DNA of 64,000 bases. Source: Shinella daejeonensis. GTDB taxonomy: Bacteria; Pseudomonadota; Alphaproteobacteria; Rhizobiales; Rhizobiaceae. The position numbers and the translations under genes were made by a program. Position 1 is the first letter of the stretch. Every line of letters begins with the position of its first letter. The notes below the pieces were generated by a model. It saw only the letters and a program-made list of their open reading frames with translations. It was not told where the DNA came from and did no database searches. Where the stretch lies: NCBI RefSeq assembly GCF_024281235.1, contig NZ_JAHWXY010000003.1, positions 310,001-374,000 of the forward strand. The letters run 5' to 3'. Positions 55,940 to 64,000 of this stretch are shown in pieces.

Positions 55940-55961
55940 GGCCGGCCGGAAACGGCCGGCC
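55940..55961 (+). terminator. GAAA-loop hairpin after the Atm1-type exporter
   Basis: GGCCGGCCG, GAAA, CGGCCGGCC: a perfect 9-bp stem capped by a GNRA-type loop, 2 bp past the stop. No U tract. Confidence 0.65.
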
Positions 55962-56078
55962 TACACGAAACCTTGATGCCCGCTCCGCCGGCGCCGATGC
56001 GGTTCCTGCCCGGAAAACATTGCTCCCGCCGTCAATTCAGGCTAGTTCAGGGCGAAATTCAGTCAGGAGATATCGGCA

Positions 56079-56780
56079 ATGAGCTTGGTCAACACGATAC
56101 GCAGCACGTTTGTCCCGATCCATCGGGAAGGCTGGAAATTCGTGGCCGCCTTCTTCGTCGTCTCCCTCGTGCTCGGCTTTCTGTGGGAACCGCTGATGTG
56201 GATCGGCTTCCTGCTCACGGCCTGGTGCGCCTATTTCTTCCGCGATCCGCAGCGTTTCACGCCGCAGGACGACGATCTTGTCATCAGTCCGGCCGACGGA
56301 CGCGTCTCGGCGATCGTCCATGTCGTTCCGCCGCAGGAACTGGAACTCGGCAGCGAACCGATGTTGCGCATTTCGGTTTTCATGAACGTCTTCAACTGCC
56401 ATGTGAACCGCGCCCCGATGCGCGGCCGGGTTTCCTGGATCTCCTATAGCCCGGGCAAGTTCCTCAACGCCGAACTCGACAAGGCGAGCGAGGAGAACGA
56501 GCGCAACGCCATCGTCATCGACACGCCCGCCCATGGTTCCATCGGCGTCGTCCAGATCGCCGGGCTCGTGGCGCGCCGCATCCTGTCCTGGACAGCCATC
56601 AACGATCATCTGGAAGCCGGGGAGCGTTTCGGGCTCATCCGTTTCGGCTCCCGCCTCGACGTCTTCCTGCCGGCGGGCGCGGAACCGCGCGTCAGTGTCG
56701 GCCAGACGGCGGTCGCCGGCGAGACGGTGCTTGCGGAATTCGGCTCCGCCAAAGGCCCGGTGATCAGCCGCCGCGGATAA
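56079..56780 (+). CDS. psd: Phosphatidylserine decarboxylase proenzyme
   Basis: The 233-residue short-form PSD makes phosphatidylethanolamine. Self-cleavage at Gly190-Ser191 (RFGSRLDVF) would generate the pyruvoyl group. Two hydrophobic spans near the N-terminus (20-52) anchor it in the membrane, and [13 protein letters not shown] is family-typical. ATG at 56079 has AGGAG 9 nt upstream. It is 28 bp upstream of pssA, so both steps from CDP-DAG to PE are in one operon. Confidence 0.95.
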   Translation: MSLVNTIRSTFVPIHREGWKFVAAFFVVSLVLGFLWEPLMWIGFLLTAWCAYFFRDPQRFTPQDDDLVISPADGRVSAIVHVVPPQELELGSEPMLRISVFMNVFNCHVNRAPMRGRVSWISYSPGKFLNAELDKASEENERNAIVIDTPAHGSIGVVQIAGLVARRILSWTAINDHLEAGERFGLIRFGSRLDVFLPAGAEPRVSVGQTAVAGETVLAEFGSAKGPVISRRG

Positions 56781-56808
56781 GCTGCGACGGCAAGACAAGC
56801 GAGGAACG

Positions 56809-57663
56809 ATGGAAGCGCCCTTCCCGCCTTTTGAACCCAATGGACCCAACGACGAGGCGCGGGGTCCACGGCTGCGACAGATCCCGTTGCGGCTCGTCGT
56901 TCCGAACGTCATCACGGTCCTTGCGATTTGCGCCGGCCTCACCGGCGTCCGTCTGGCTTTCGAGAACCGCTACGAGCTTGCGGTCGGCATGGTACTGCTC
57001 GCCGCTTTCCTCGACGGCATCGACGGCCGCGTGGCGCGCCTGCTGAAGGCCACCTCGAAGTTCGGCGGGCAGATGGATTCGCTTGCCGACATCGTCAATT
57101 TCGGCGTCGCGCCCGCCCTCGTCCTCTATGTCTTCATCCTCGATCAGGCCCGCTCCTTCGGCTGGATCGCGGCGCTGATCTACGCCATCGCCGCCGGCCT
57201 CCGGCTCGCCCGCTTCAACGTGATGGCCGAACGGGAGACCAAGGCGAACTGGCAGACGGAGTATTTCGTCGGCGTTCCCGCGCCGGCCGGCGCGATGCTG
57301 GTGCTGCTACCGGTCTATCTCGGGTTTCTCGGGCTTGCCCCTTCCGCCCTCTTTGCCTTTCTTTCCTCGGCCTATACGGTGCTGATCGCCTTCCTGCTGG
57401 TCAGCCGTCTGCCGGTCTGGTCCGGAAAATCGGAAGGGAGCCGCATCCGCCGCGATCTTGTTCTGCCGGCCATCCTGCTCGTCGTGCTCTATGTGGCGAT
57501 CCTCATGAGCTTCACATGGGAAACGATGGTGATCACGGTCGTCGTCTACCTGACCACCCTGCCCTTCGGCGCCCGTTCCTGGCAGCGCAAATACGGCGGC
57601 TGGACCGCGCCGCCGGCAAATTCCTGCGCCAGTGAATTTCCCGAAGAACACGACGGCCCCTGA
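56809..57663 (+). CDS. pssA: CDP-diacylglycerol-serine O-phosphatidyltransferase
   Basis: The 284-residue type II PS synthase has the complete CDP-alcohol motif (D72-G73-x2-A76-R77-x8-G86-x3-D90-x3-D94), multiple membrane spans, and the SLADIVNFGVAPA segment of PssA. ATG at 56809 has GAGGAACG upstream. Its product is decarboxylated by Psd. Confidence 0.94.
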   Translation: MEAPFPPFEPNGPNDEARGPRLRQIPLRLVVPNVITVLAICAGLTGVRLAFENRYELAVGMVLLAAFLDGIDGRVARLLKATSKFGGQMDSLADIVNFGVAPALVLYVFILDQARSFGWIAALIYAIAAGLRLARFNVMAERETKANWQTEYFVGVPAPAGAMLVLLPVYLGFLGLAPSALFAFLSSAYTVLIAFLLVSRLPVWSGKSEGSRIRRDLVLPAILLVVLYVAILMSFTWETMVITVVVYLTTLPFGARSWQRKYGGWTAPPANSCASEFPEEHDGP

Positions 57664-57704
57664 GGCCCGTCCCGCCTGACGGATATTTCTTTCCAAGCCC
57701 CGCC

Positions 57705-57744
57705 CGGTTCCACCGTTCCGGTTTTCACCGGTACGGTGGAGCCG
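57705..57744 (+). terminator. Long hairpin downstream of pssA
   Basis: Two 18-nt arms pair with one T-T mismatch and one wobble around a TTTC loop; the core is CCACCGT-T-CCGGT-TTTC-ACCGG-T-ACGGTGG. It lies 41 bp past pssA and is the longest stem in the window. CTCCAGCTCTTTGTT follows. Confidence 0.65.
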
Positions 57745-57820
57745 CTCCAGCTCTTTGTTCCAGCCGCATTTCCGGACGCAAGACCGCTGCGCATTTTTGC
57801 TGGAAATGCTGTGGCAGGGC

Positions 57821-57872
57821 TTGATTTTCGCCGTTTCGCAAATTAAATAGCGAGCGTATAGATAGCATGCTA
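57821..57872 (+). promoter_or_regulatory. Candidate promoter and operator of the MarR efflux operon
   Basis: TTGATT (57821-57826) and TAAATA (57844-57849) are 17 bp apart in an AT-rich stretch. The perfect 10-bp palindrome TAGCATGCTA (57863-57872) lies just after the predicted start, a plausible site for autorepression by the MarR protein. Confidence 0.4.
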
Positions 57873-57906
57873 ATAATAATTCACCCAACTTGAATTCCGG
57901 ATACCC

Positions 57907-58362
57907 ATGACGACGATCGAAAACCGCGAGCGCGTCCTTGACGACCTCTCCCGTGTGCAACGCAAGATGCGCGCCCTTTTCGACGCCCGCGTGAAGGAAC
58001 AGGGCCTGACGCTGCCGCGCGCCCGCGCCCTGCTCGTTCTCGGGCGCAGCGCCAATCTCAACCAGCGCGAACTTGCCAAGGAACTGGACATCGAGACCCC
58101 AACGCTCGTGCGCCTGCTCGACGGCATGGAAAAGCAGGGGTTCATCGAACGCCATGCCGTGGCGGGCGACCGCCGCGCCAAGCAGATCGTCCTCACCGGC
58201 CATGGCGTTCATGTCGCCGAACAGGTGCAGACGCTCGCGCGCGCGTTGCGCAGCGATATTCTCAAGGGACTGAGCCCCGACGATCTCAACGCCACCGTGC
58301 GGGTCTTCGCCACGATGACGGCGAATATCGCCTCATCCTGCCGGGAAAGCGTCGATCCATGA
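57907..58362 (+). CDS. MarR-family transcriptional regulator
   Basis: The 151-residue winged-helix regulator has recognition region NLNQRELAKELDIETPTLVRLLDGMEKQG and wing RHAVAGDRRAKQIVLT. It most likely represses its own operon and responds to a drug- or phenolic-like ligand. Its TGA overlaps the ATG of the MFS gene, so sensor and pump are translated together. Confidence 0.92.
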   Translation: MTTIENRERVLDDLSRVQRKMRALFDARVKEQGLTLPRARALLVLGRSANLNQRELAKELDIETPTLVRLLDGMEKQGFIERHAVAGDRRAKQIVLTGHGVHVAEQVQTLARALRSDILKGLSPDDLNATVRVFATMTANIASSCRESVDP

Positions 58363-60017
58363 CATCTGAAGCCGCGGCGCCGGCCGTGCCGGCCGCGACG
58401 GGGAACGTCTCCCCGCCCGCGCCACCGCCGCCACCACTGCCGATGCCGGCGCGCCGGGCCGCCGCCTATATGGCCGCCGCGACGCTGCTTGCCATGACGC
58501 AGGGCTTCGGCATGAACCTCGTGACGGCCAATCTGCCGCAACTCCAGGGGCCGTTCGGCGCAACGGGCGCGGAAGCGCTCTGGCTGATCGCCGCCTATAT
58601 GGCGCCCAATGTCTCGCTATCGCTCGCCCTCCTGAAGATCCGCAACCAGTATGGCCTTCGCCACTTCGCCGAACTCGGCATCGCGGTGTTTCTCGTCGTC
58701 TCGGTGATGCATCTCTTCGTCACCGATCTGCGCAGCGTCATCGTGCTGCGTTTCTTCGCCGGAATCGCCGCCGCGCCGATGTCCTCGCTCGGCTTCCTCT
58801 ACATGCTGGAAGCCTTTCCCCCTGCCCGCAAGCTGACCGTCGGCCTGTCGCTGGCGCTCACCAATATCACGCTTGCGCCATCGCTCACCCGCCTCGTCTC
58901 GCCGCCGCTCATCGATCTCGGCGGCGTTCCCGCGCTGTTCCACTTCGAACTGGCGCTCGCCCTTCTGTCCTTCGGCGCGATCTACCTGCTGCCGCTGACG
59001 CCGCCGCCGCGCGTGAAGGTCATCGAGCGGCTCGATTTCCTGAGCTATCCGCTGATCGCCATCGGGCTCGGCGCCTTCGCGGTCGTGCTCGTCGCCGGCA
59101 AGCAATACTGGTGGACCGAAGCGCCATGGCTCGGGGTGACGCTGGTCGTCGGCATCGCCGCCCTCACGGTCGCCGCGCTGATCGAGCTCAACCGCAAGAC
59201 GCCGTTCATCGACCTGCGCTGGCTGGTGAGCCCACAGATCCTGCATGTCGCGGCCGTGCTGCTGATCTTCCGGCTGATCCTGACGGAACAGACATCGGTC
59301 GCCGGCAATTTCTTCCAGACCATCGGCTTGCAGAACGCCCAGCTCACCGGTCTTTATACCGTCGTCACGCTGGCGACCGTGGCGGGCGGCCTGTTTTGCG
59401 CCGCCACCTTCCGTCCGGGACGGGAGCCGGCGCTGCACATGCTGGCGCTGATCCTCATCATGACCGGCGCCTGGCTCGACAGCCGCGGCACCGGCCTCAC
59501 GCGGCCGGAACAGATGTACTGGAGCCAGGCGATGATCGCCGCCGGCGGCAGCCTGTTCCTGCCGCCGGCCATCGCCTCGGGCTTCACCATGACGCTGCGC
59601 AAGGGAACGCAATATATCTTCAGCTTCATCATCGTGTTCCTCATGACGCAGAGTCTCGGCGGACTTGCCGGTTCGGCGCTTTTCACCTCCTTCATCACGC
59701 TGCGCGAGAAATTCCACGCCAATATCCTCGCCGCGCATATGACGCTTGGCGATCCCCTCGTCGCCGCGCGGATCGGGCAGCTTTCCGCCGCCTATGGACA
59801 CACCGTCACCGATGGCGCGCTGCTGCGCTCGCAAGGCGTGAGCCTGCTTGGTCAGCAGATCACCCGCGAGGCCAATATCCTCGCGCATAACGATGCCTTC
59901 CTGATGATTTCGCTGATGGCGGCGACGGCCGCCGTCGCGCTCGCCATCCACATGATCGTTCTTCGCATCAAGGAAGCCGGGTCCCGCAACGTCGGCGAAA
60001 CGGCTCTACAAGGTTGA
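58359..60017 (+). CDS. MFS drug-efflux permease (DHA2/EmrB-like)
   Basis: The 552-residue protein has about 14 membrane spans after a Pro/Ala-rich N-terminus (1-33). The helix with GFGMNLVTANLPQLQGPFGA resembles the start of EmrB-type pumps, and the final large loop before the last helix (about 465-520) is typical of DHA2. Substrates are unknown. It is flanked by MarR and HlyD genes. Confidence 0.9.
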   Translation: MTSEAAAPAVPAATGNVSPPAPPPPPLPMPARRAAAYMAAATLLAMTQGFGMNLVTANLPQLQGPFGATGAEALWLIAAYMAPNVSLSLALLKIRNQYGLRHFAELGIAVFLVVSVMHLFVTDLRSVIVLRFFAGIAAAPMSSLGFLYMLEAFPPARKLTVGLSLALTNITLAPSLTRLVSPPLIDLGGVPALFHFELALALLSFGAIYLLPLTPPPRVKVIERLDFLSYPLIAIGLGAFAVVLVAGKQYWWTEAPWLGVTLVVGIAALTVAALIELNRKTPFIDLRWLVSPQILHVAAVLLIFRLILTEQTSVAGNFFQTIGLQNAQLTGLYTVVTLATVAGGLFCAATFRPGREPALHMLALILIMTGAWLDSRGTGLTRPEQMYWSQAMIAAGGSLFLPPAIASGFTMTLRKGTQYIFSFIIVFLMTQSLGGLAGSALFTSFITLREKFHANILAAHMTLGDPLVAARIGQLSAAYGHTVTDGALLRSQGVSLLGQQITREANILAHNDAFLMISLMAATAAVALAIHMIVLRIKEAGSRNVGETALQG

Positions 60018-60021
60018 TCCC

Positions 60022-61059
60022 ATGAAGCAGTATATCCGCAACACCGCCACCGCCACTGCCGTCCTGCTCGGGCTCGCCGGCATTGGCGCCGTGCTTTACG
60101 CGTGGCAGCTTCCGCCCTTCTCCAGCAGGTCCCAGACGACCGACAACGCCTATGTGCGCGGCTATGTGACCCTGATCAGCCCGCAGCTTTCGGGCTATGT
60201 CACGGACGTGCCGGTCAAGGACTACGAGACGGTAAAACAGGGCGCGGTGCTCGCCCGCCTCGACGACCGCATCTACCGGCAGAAGGTGGCGCAGGCGCGG
60301 GCGACGCTCGCCGGCCAGCAGGCCGCCCTTTCCAACTCGGCGCAGCAGGAAAAATCCGCCGAGGCAGGCATCGCCGCCAGCCAGGCGGCGCTCGACAGCG
60401 CACGCTACGCCTTGCGCAGGGCGAAGGAAAACTGGCACCGGGTGGAGACGCTTTCCGGCAAGGGCATCGTCGCAGAAAGCGGGCGCGAACAGGCGCGCAC
60501 CACGCTCGATCAGGCGGAGGCGGCCGTCTCGCAGGCCGAAGCGGCGCTGGAAGTGACCCGTCAGGACCTGCAAACGATCATCGTCGGCCGCGATTCGCTG
60601 AAAGCCGCGGTCGCCGGCGCCGAGGCGGCCGTGGAACTGGCGGCGATCGACCTTTCCAATACCGTCATCACCGCGCCGCGCGACGGCATCGTCGGGGAAG
60701 TCGGCGTGAAGCTCGGCCAATATGTCTCCGCCGGCAGCCAGCTCATGGCCGTCGTGCCGCACGACACCTGGGTGATCGCCAATTTCAAGGAAACCCAGCT
60801 CTCGCGCATCCGGCCGGGACAGAAGGTGATCGTCAGCGTCGACGCGCTGGATCATGTGGAACTGGCCGGCCACGTCGAGCGCTTCTCACCGGCCGCCGGA
60901 TCGGAATTCAGCGTCATCAAGCCGGACAACGCCACAGGCAATTTCACCAAGATCGCCCAGCGCGTGCCGGTGCGCATCGCCATCGACGCCGGCCAGGAGC
61001 AGGCGGTACGCCTCGCGCCCGGCTTTTCGGTCGAAGTGCGAACGGTCGTGGAGGACTAG
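60022..61059 (+). CDS. HlyD/EmrA-type membrane-fusion protein
   Basis: The 345-residue periplasmic adaptor has an N-terminal membrane anchor (10-28), TTDNAYVRGYVTLISPQLSG (lipoyl half), a long coiled coil (about 85-205), ITAPRDGIVGEVGVKLGQYV (second lipoyl half) and a beta-barrel. It starts 4 bp after the MFS stop. An outer-membrane channel such as TolC must be supplied from elsewhere. Confidence 0.93.
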   Translation: MKQYIRNTATATAVLLGLAGIGAVLYAWQLPPFSSRSQTTDNAYVRGYVTLISPQLSGYVTDVPVKDYETVKQGAVLARLDDRIYRQKVAQARATLAGQQAALSNSAQQEKSAEAGIAASQAALDSARYALRRAKENWHRVETLSGKGIVAESGREQARTTLDQAEAAVSQAEAALEVTRQDLQTIIVGRDSLKAAVAGAEAAVELAAIDLSNTVITAPRDGIVGEVGVKLGQYVSAGSQLMAVVPHDTWVIANFKETQLSRIRPGQKVIVSVDALDHVELAGHVERFSPAAGSEFSVIKPDNATGNFTKIAQRVPVRIAIDAGQEQAVRLAPGFSVEVRTVVED

Positions 61060-61105
61060 GAGCCCTGACAAAACCTCTGGGCGGAGGATGACCGACCCGC
61101 GCCGT

Positions 61106-61846
61106 CTATTCGGGCAGGCGGTAATCCAGCAGGCGGCCCTTGCGCATCTCGTAGAGCTTGCCGGTCTCGCTGAAATCCGCCGAGACCAGCGGCAGGATGG
61201 CCTTCGCCACATCGCCGGGATGCTGCACCGTCATCGGGTCCTCGCCGGGAATCGCCTGCGCGCGCATGGCCGTTCGGGTGCCGCCCGGATCGAAGGCGGT
61301 GACGCGCAGCGGCGTGCGCTGCGTTTCCGCCGCCCAGGTGCGCGCCAGCGCCTCGACGGCCGCCTTGGACGCCGAATAGGGACCCCAGAACGGCTTGCAC
61401 TTGTGCGCAGCACTTGAGGACAGGACAACGGCGCGGCCGGCGTCCGACTTCAGAAGCAGCGGCTCGACCGAGCGGATCAGCCGCCATGTGGCGGTGACGT
61501 TGATCGTCATCACCTTCTCGAAAACCTTCGCCTCGACATGGCCGATGGGCGAAATGGTGCCGAGGACGCCGGCATTGGCGACGAGGATGTCGAGCTTGCC
61601 CCAGCGCTCGAAGATCGAGCCGCCGAGCTTGTCGATCGCCGCCATGTCGGCGAGGTCGAAGGGAACGAGCGTCGCCGTGCCGCCTTCCGCCCTGATCGCG
61701 TCGTCCAGTTCCTCCAGGCCGCCGACCGTGCGGGCGCAGGCGACGACATGCGCTCCCGCCTTCGCCAGTTCAAGGGCGGTGAAATAGCCGATACCGCGCG
61801 ACGCGCCGGTGACCAGCCCGATGCGGCCTTTCAGATCGATGCTCAT
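61106..61846 (-). CDS. SDR family oxidoreductase
   Basis: The 246-residue short-chain dehydrogenase has TGASRGIG (14-21), NAGVLG, S-Y-K triad elements (SSSAAHKCKPFWGPYSASKAA) and a complete C-terminus. The substrate is unknown. It follows purF by 12 bp on the same strand, an arrangement I associate with rhizobia, and converges on the efflux operon. Confidence 0.93.
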   Translation of the reverse strand: MSIDLKGRIGLVTGASRGIGYFTALELAKAGAHVVACARTVGGLEELDDAIRAEGGTATLVPFDLADMAAIDKLGGSIFERWGKLDILVANAGVLGTISPIGHVEAKVFEKVMTINVTATWRLIRSVEPLLLKSDAGRAVVLSSSAAHKCKPFWGPYSASKAAVEALARTWAAETQRTPLRVTAFDPGGTRTAMRAQAIPGEDPMTVQHPGDVAKAILPLVSADFSETGKLYEMRKGRLLDYRLPE

Positions 61847-61858
61847 GCTTCTTTTCGC

Positions 61859-63367
61859 TTATCCGTTGCTTGCCAGAACCGAGACCTTCCGTCCCATCGT
61901 CTCGCCCTCCTTGTCAAGGAGGCGCGTCGGATAGTCGCCGGTGAAGTAATGGTCCGTGAACTGCGGCCGGGCGGGATTGCGGGCCTCTCCGCCGACCGCG
62001 CGATACAGCCCGTCGATCGACAGGAAGGAAAGCGAATCCGCGCCGATATAGTTCGCCATCGCCTCGACGTCGGCATATTGGTTGGCGAGCAGCTTGTCCT
62101 TGTCCGGCGTGTCGATACCGTAGAAATCCGGATAGAAGATCATCGGGCTGGCGACACGGACATGGACTTCCTTCGCACCGGCGTCGCGGACCATCTGGAC
62201 GATCTTCAGCGAGGTCGTGCCGCGCACGATGGAATCGTCCACCAGGATGACACGCTTTCCGGCGATCATCGCGCGGTTTGCGGAATGCTTCAGCTTCACG
62301 CCGAAGGCGCGGATCTGCTGCGTCGGCTCGATGAAGGTGCGGCCGACGTAGTGGTTGCGGATGATACCGTATTCGAAGGGGATGCCGCTTTCCTGCGCAT
62401 AGCCGAGCGCCGCGGGCGTGCCGCCGTCGGGCACCGGAACGACCACATCGCCTTCGACCGGGGCCTCGCGGGCCAGATTTGCGCCCATGTTCTTGCGCGC
62501 GACATAGACGCTGCGGCCGCCGACCACGGAATCGGGCCTTGCGAAATAGACATATTCGAACAGGCAGAGCCGCTCCGGCTGCGCATTGCCCGATTTCATC
62601 GCCTCGGTGGTGATCGATCCGTCCGGCTGGATTTCGCAGACAATGATCTCGCCGTTCTCGACGTCGCGGACGAATTTCGCCCCGATGATATCGAGCGCAC
62701 AGGTTTCCGAGCAGAAGATCGGCCGGCCGTCCAGTTCCCCCATGACGAGCGGGCGGATGCCCGTCGGATCGCGCGCGGCGATCAGCTTGGTGCGAGTGAT
62801 GGCGACCATCGAATAGCCGCCCTCCATCTGGCGGATGGCGTCGATGAAGCGATCCATCGTGCTGGTGTAGCGCGAACGGGCGATGAGATGCAGCACGACC
62901 TCGGTATCGGAGGTGGACTGACAGATCGCGCCGCCGGCGATCAGCTGGCGGCGCAGCGTCAGCCCGTTGGTGAAATTGCCGTTATGCGCAACCGCGATGC
63001 CGCCGACCTCCAGCTCCGCAAAGAGCGGCTGGACGTTGCGCAGCGCCACCTCGCCGGTGGTCGAATAGCGGGTATGGCCGATCGCCAGGTTCCCCGGCAG
63101 CTTGGCGATCGTCGCCGGATTCGTGTAGTGGTCGCCGACGAGCCCCATCTGCTTTTCGGTATGGAACTGCCTGCCGTCGAAAGAGACGATGCCGGCCGCC
63201 TCCTGCCCGCGATGTTGCAGCGCATGCAGCCCGAGCGCCGTCAGCGTAGCGGCCTCCGGATGGCCGAGAATGCCGAAGACGCCGCATTCCTCATGCAGCG
63301 TGTCGCCGTCGAGATCGTTGCCAGGATCGTCATGGGAGGGGCGGACGGGAAACTGGAAATCGCTCAT
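61859..63367 (-). CDS. purF: Amidophosphoribosyltransferase
   Basis: The 502-residue enzyme makes the first committed purine intermediate from PRPP and glutamine. The nucleophile is Cys28 in HEECGVFGI, so a 27-residue propeptide must be removed. The phosphoribosyltransferase loop is VILVDDSIVRGTT. The Class II glutaminase half (LHALQHRGQEAAGI, HNGNFTN) is intact. cvpA lies 242 bp upstream on the same strand. Confidence 0.97.
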   Translation of the reverse strand: MSDFQFPVRPSHDDPGNDLDGDTLHEECGVFGILGHPEAATLTALGLHALQHRGQEAAGIVSFDGRQFHTEKQMGLVGDHYTNPATIAKLPGNLAIGHTRYSTTGEVALRNVQPLFAELEVGGIAVAHNGNFTNGLTLRRQLIAGGAICQSTSDTEVVLHLIARSRYTSTMDRFIDAIRQMEGGYSMVAITRTKLIAARDPTGIRPLVMGELDGRPIFCSETCALDIIGAKFVRDVENGEIIVCEIQPDGSITTEAMKSGNAQPERLCLFEYVYFARPDSVVGGRSVYVARKNMGANLAREAPVEGDVVVPVPDGGTPAALGYAQESGIPFEYGIIRNHYVGRTFIEPTQQIRAFGVKLKHSANRAMIAGKRVILVDDSIVRGTTSLKIVQMVRDAGAKEVHVRVASPMIFYPDFYGIDTPDKDKLLANQYADVEAMANYIGADSLSFLSIDGLYRAVGGEARNPARPQFTDHYFTGDYPTRLLDKEGETMGRKVSVLASNG

Positions 63368-63609
63368 TGCTGCAAGCCTTTGCTCGGGACGGTATGCGGT
63401 TGCGCGGGATCGTGACGCCTGGCGGGAGACGGCGCGAGGAGCGGGAACAATGACGCCGCGCCCGTCTTCCTTCTGTCGATCCCGTTCATATGGATATGGC
63501 CTAAAGCATCTGCCACCGCGGTTGCAACCGTCGGCGGCGTCGGGTTCATTCTAGCAGAAAAGCCGAAGCCCCGCCCGCCCTTTCGCAGACGGCGCAAGCG
63601 CGGCCCTGA
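63368..63609. other. Intergenic region between cvpA and purF
   Basis: 242 bp with no gene. On the minus strand TTGCAA near 63530 could be a -35 box, but the -10 is poor. No purine riboswitch or PurR-like box was recognised. Confidence 0.4.
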
Positions 63610-64000
63610 TCATCCGTTGGTCGCCGAGCCGTCTTCGGCCGGCGGCTGTTCCCCGCCGCCGGGAGCGGCATCGGGATCCTGCACGCCTTCATCCGCACGC
63701 TTGCCGCGCAGGCGGTCGAGAATCGTCGCATCGGCGTCTTCCGGCAGCAGCGCGACGAGGCGCGCGCCGAGATTGTCGAGCAGCGGCTTGGATTTGGCGG
63801 TGGTGATCCATACCGGCTGCTGCTGCGGCGCGACCAGCCAGTTGAAGAACAGCATGGCGACGACGACCAGCAGGATGCCGCGCGCCGCGCCGAACAGGAA
63901 GCCCAGCGTGCGATCGAGCGCGCCGATGCGGCTGTCGATGATGAAATCGGCGATCCGCATGGTGATGAAGGACACCACGACGAGCGCGACCAGGAAGACG
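63610..64000 (-). CDS. cvpA: CvpA family membrane protein, C-terminal part (5' end outside the window)
   Basis: About 130 residues are visible, starting within a hydrophobic span (VFLVALVVVSFITM), followed by GALDRTLGFLFGAARGILLVVVAMLFFNWL and a Pro/Asp-rich cytoplasmic tail. The GALDRxLGxxFGxxRG segment is characteristic of CvpA (colicin V production/purine-linked membrane protein). The position upstream of purF is conserved in many bacteria. The N-terminal helices lie beyond the window edge. Confidence 0.88.
   Translation of the reverse strand, partial: VFLVALVVVSFITMRIADFIIDSRIGALDRTLGFLFGAARGILLVVVAMLFFNWLVAPQQQPVWITTAKSKPLLDNLGARLVALLPEDADATILDRLRGKRADEGVQDPDAAPGGGEQPPAEDGSATNG

Noticed and set aside
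1-64000. Prophage, insertion sequence, toxin-antitoxin or defence island
   Set aside because: No integrase, transposase, restriction, Cas, retron or toxin-like gene was recognised on either strand; nearly all DNA is accounted for by core or common accessory genes.

Overview
The window is high-GC chromosomal core sequence from an alphaproteobacterium, most likely a Rhizobiaceae member (Rhizobium/Shinella/Ensifer/Agrobacterium type). This is inferred from gene order and protein character: ppk-ppx next to hdaA-perM-purM-purN, the lptF-lptG-lptD-surA-pdxA-rsmA run facing fabD-fabG-acpP-fabF-mltG-yicC-gmk, rpsF-rpsR-DUF2232-rplI, and SDR-purF-cvpA. No mobile element, CRISPR array, rRNA or tRNA gene was recognised. 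Most of the DNA is housekeeping; accessory genes sit singly between conserved blocks.

Layout. 1-3.2 kb: tail of an MFS transporter, a Tat-type multicopper oxidase, and rnd. 3.3-9.8 kb (minus): hdaA, then ppk, ppx, a DUF922 HExxH protein, and an orphan RTX protein with 17 uninterrupted Ca-binding nonapeptides. 9.8-18.1 kb: perM diverging from purM-purN, a NUDIX hydrolase and molybdopterin oxidoreductase on the other strand, then rlmJ, an RNase T2 lipoprotein and a GST. 18.1-23.5 kb: an Omp25-like porin (minus), an AT-rich gap, then a FolM/PTR1-like reductase overlapping uvrC, and pgsA-moaD-moaE. 23.6-30.3 kb: ndk, a degenerate GGDEF protein, an ABC-F ATPase, a sugar 1-dehydrogenase, holC and pepA. 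30.6-38.2 kb: LPS export (lptF, lptG, lptD), surA, pdxA, rsmA. 38.2-45 kb (minus): fatty-acid synthesis (fabD, fabG, acpP, fabF) followed by mltG, yicC, gmk. 45-49.6 kb: Tas-like aldo-keto reductase, a proline-repeat membrane protein, and the ribosomal S6/S18/L9 cluster. 49.7-57.7 kb: CFA synthase, LOG-family protein, an Ig-like/LysM envelope protein, an Atm1-type exporter, psd and pssA. 57.9-61.1 kb: a MarR-MFS-HlyD efflux operon. 61.1-64 kb (minus): cvpA (5' cut by the window edge), purF and an SDR.

Themes. The envelope is the main one: LPS transport, beta-barrel chaperone, phospholipid synthesis (PG, PS, PE and cyclopropanation), acyl-chain synthesis, septal glycan processing, and anchored Pro/Ala-rich proteins. 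Purine synthesis (purM, purN, purF) and polyphosphate turnover are minor themes. Many convergent gene ends carry GC-rich hairpins with short or absent U tracts.

No clearly new multi-gene system was found. The best leads are a sharp codon-usage change inside lptG, a GGDEF protein that has lost every catalytic signature, the RTX protein and HExxH protein behind the polyphosphate genes, and short tandem duplications that span stop codons.
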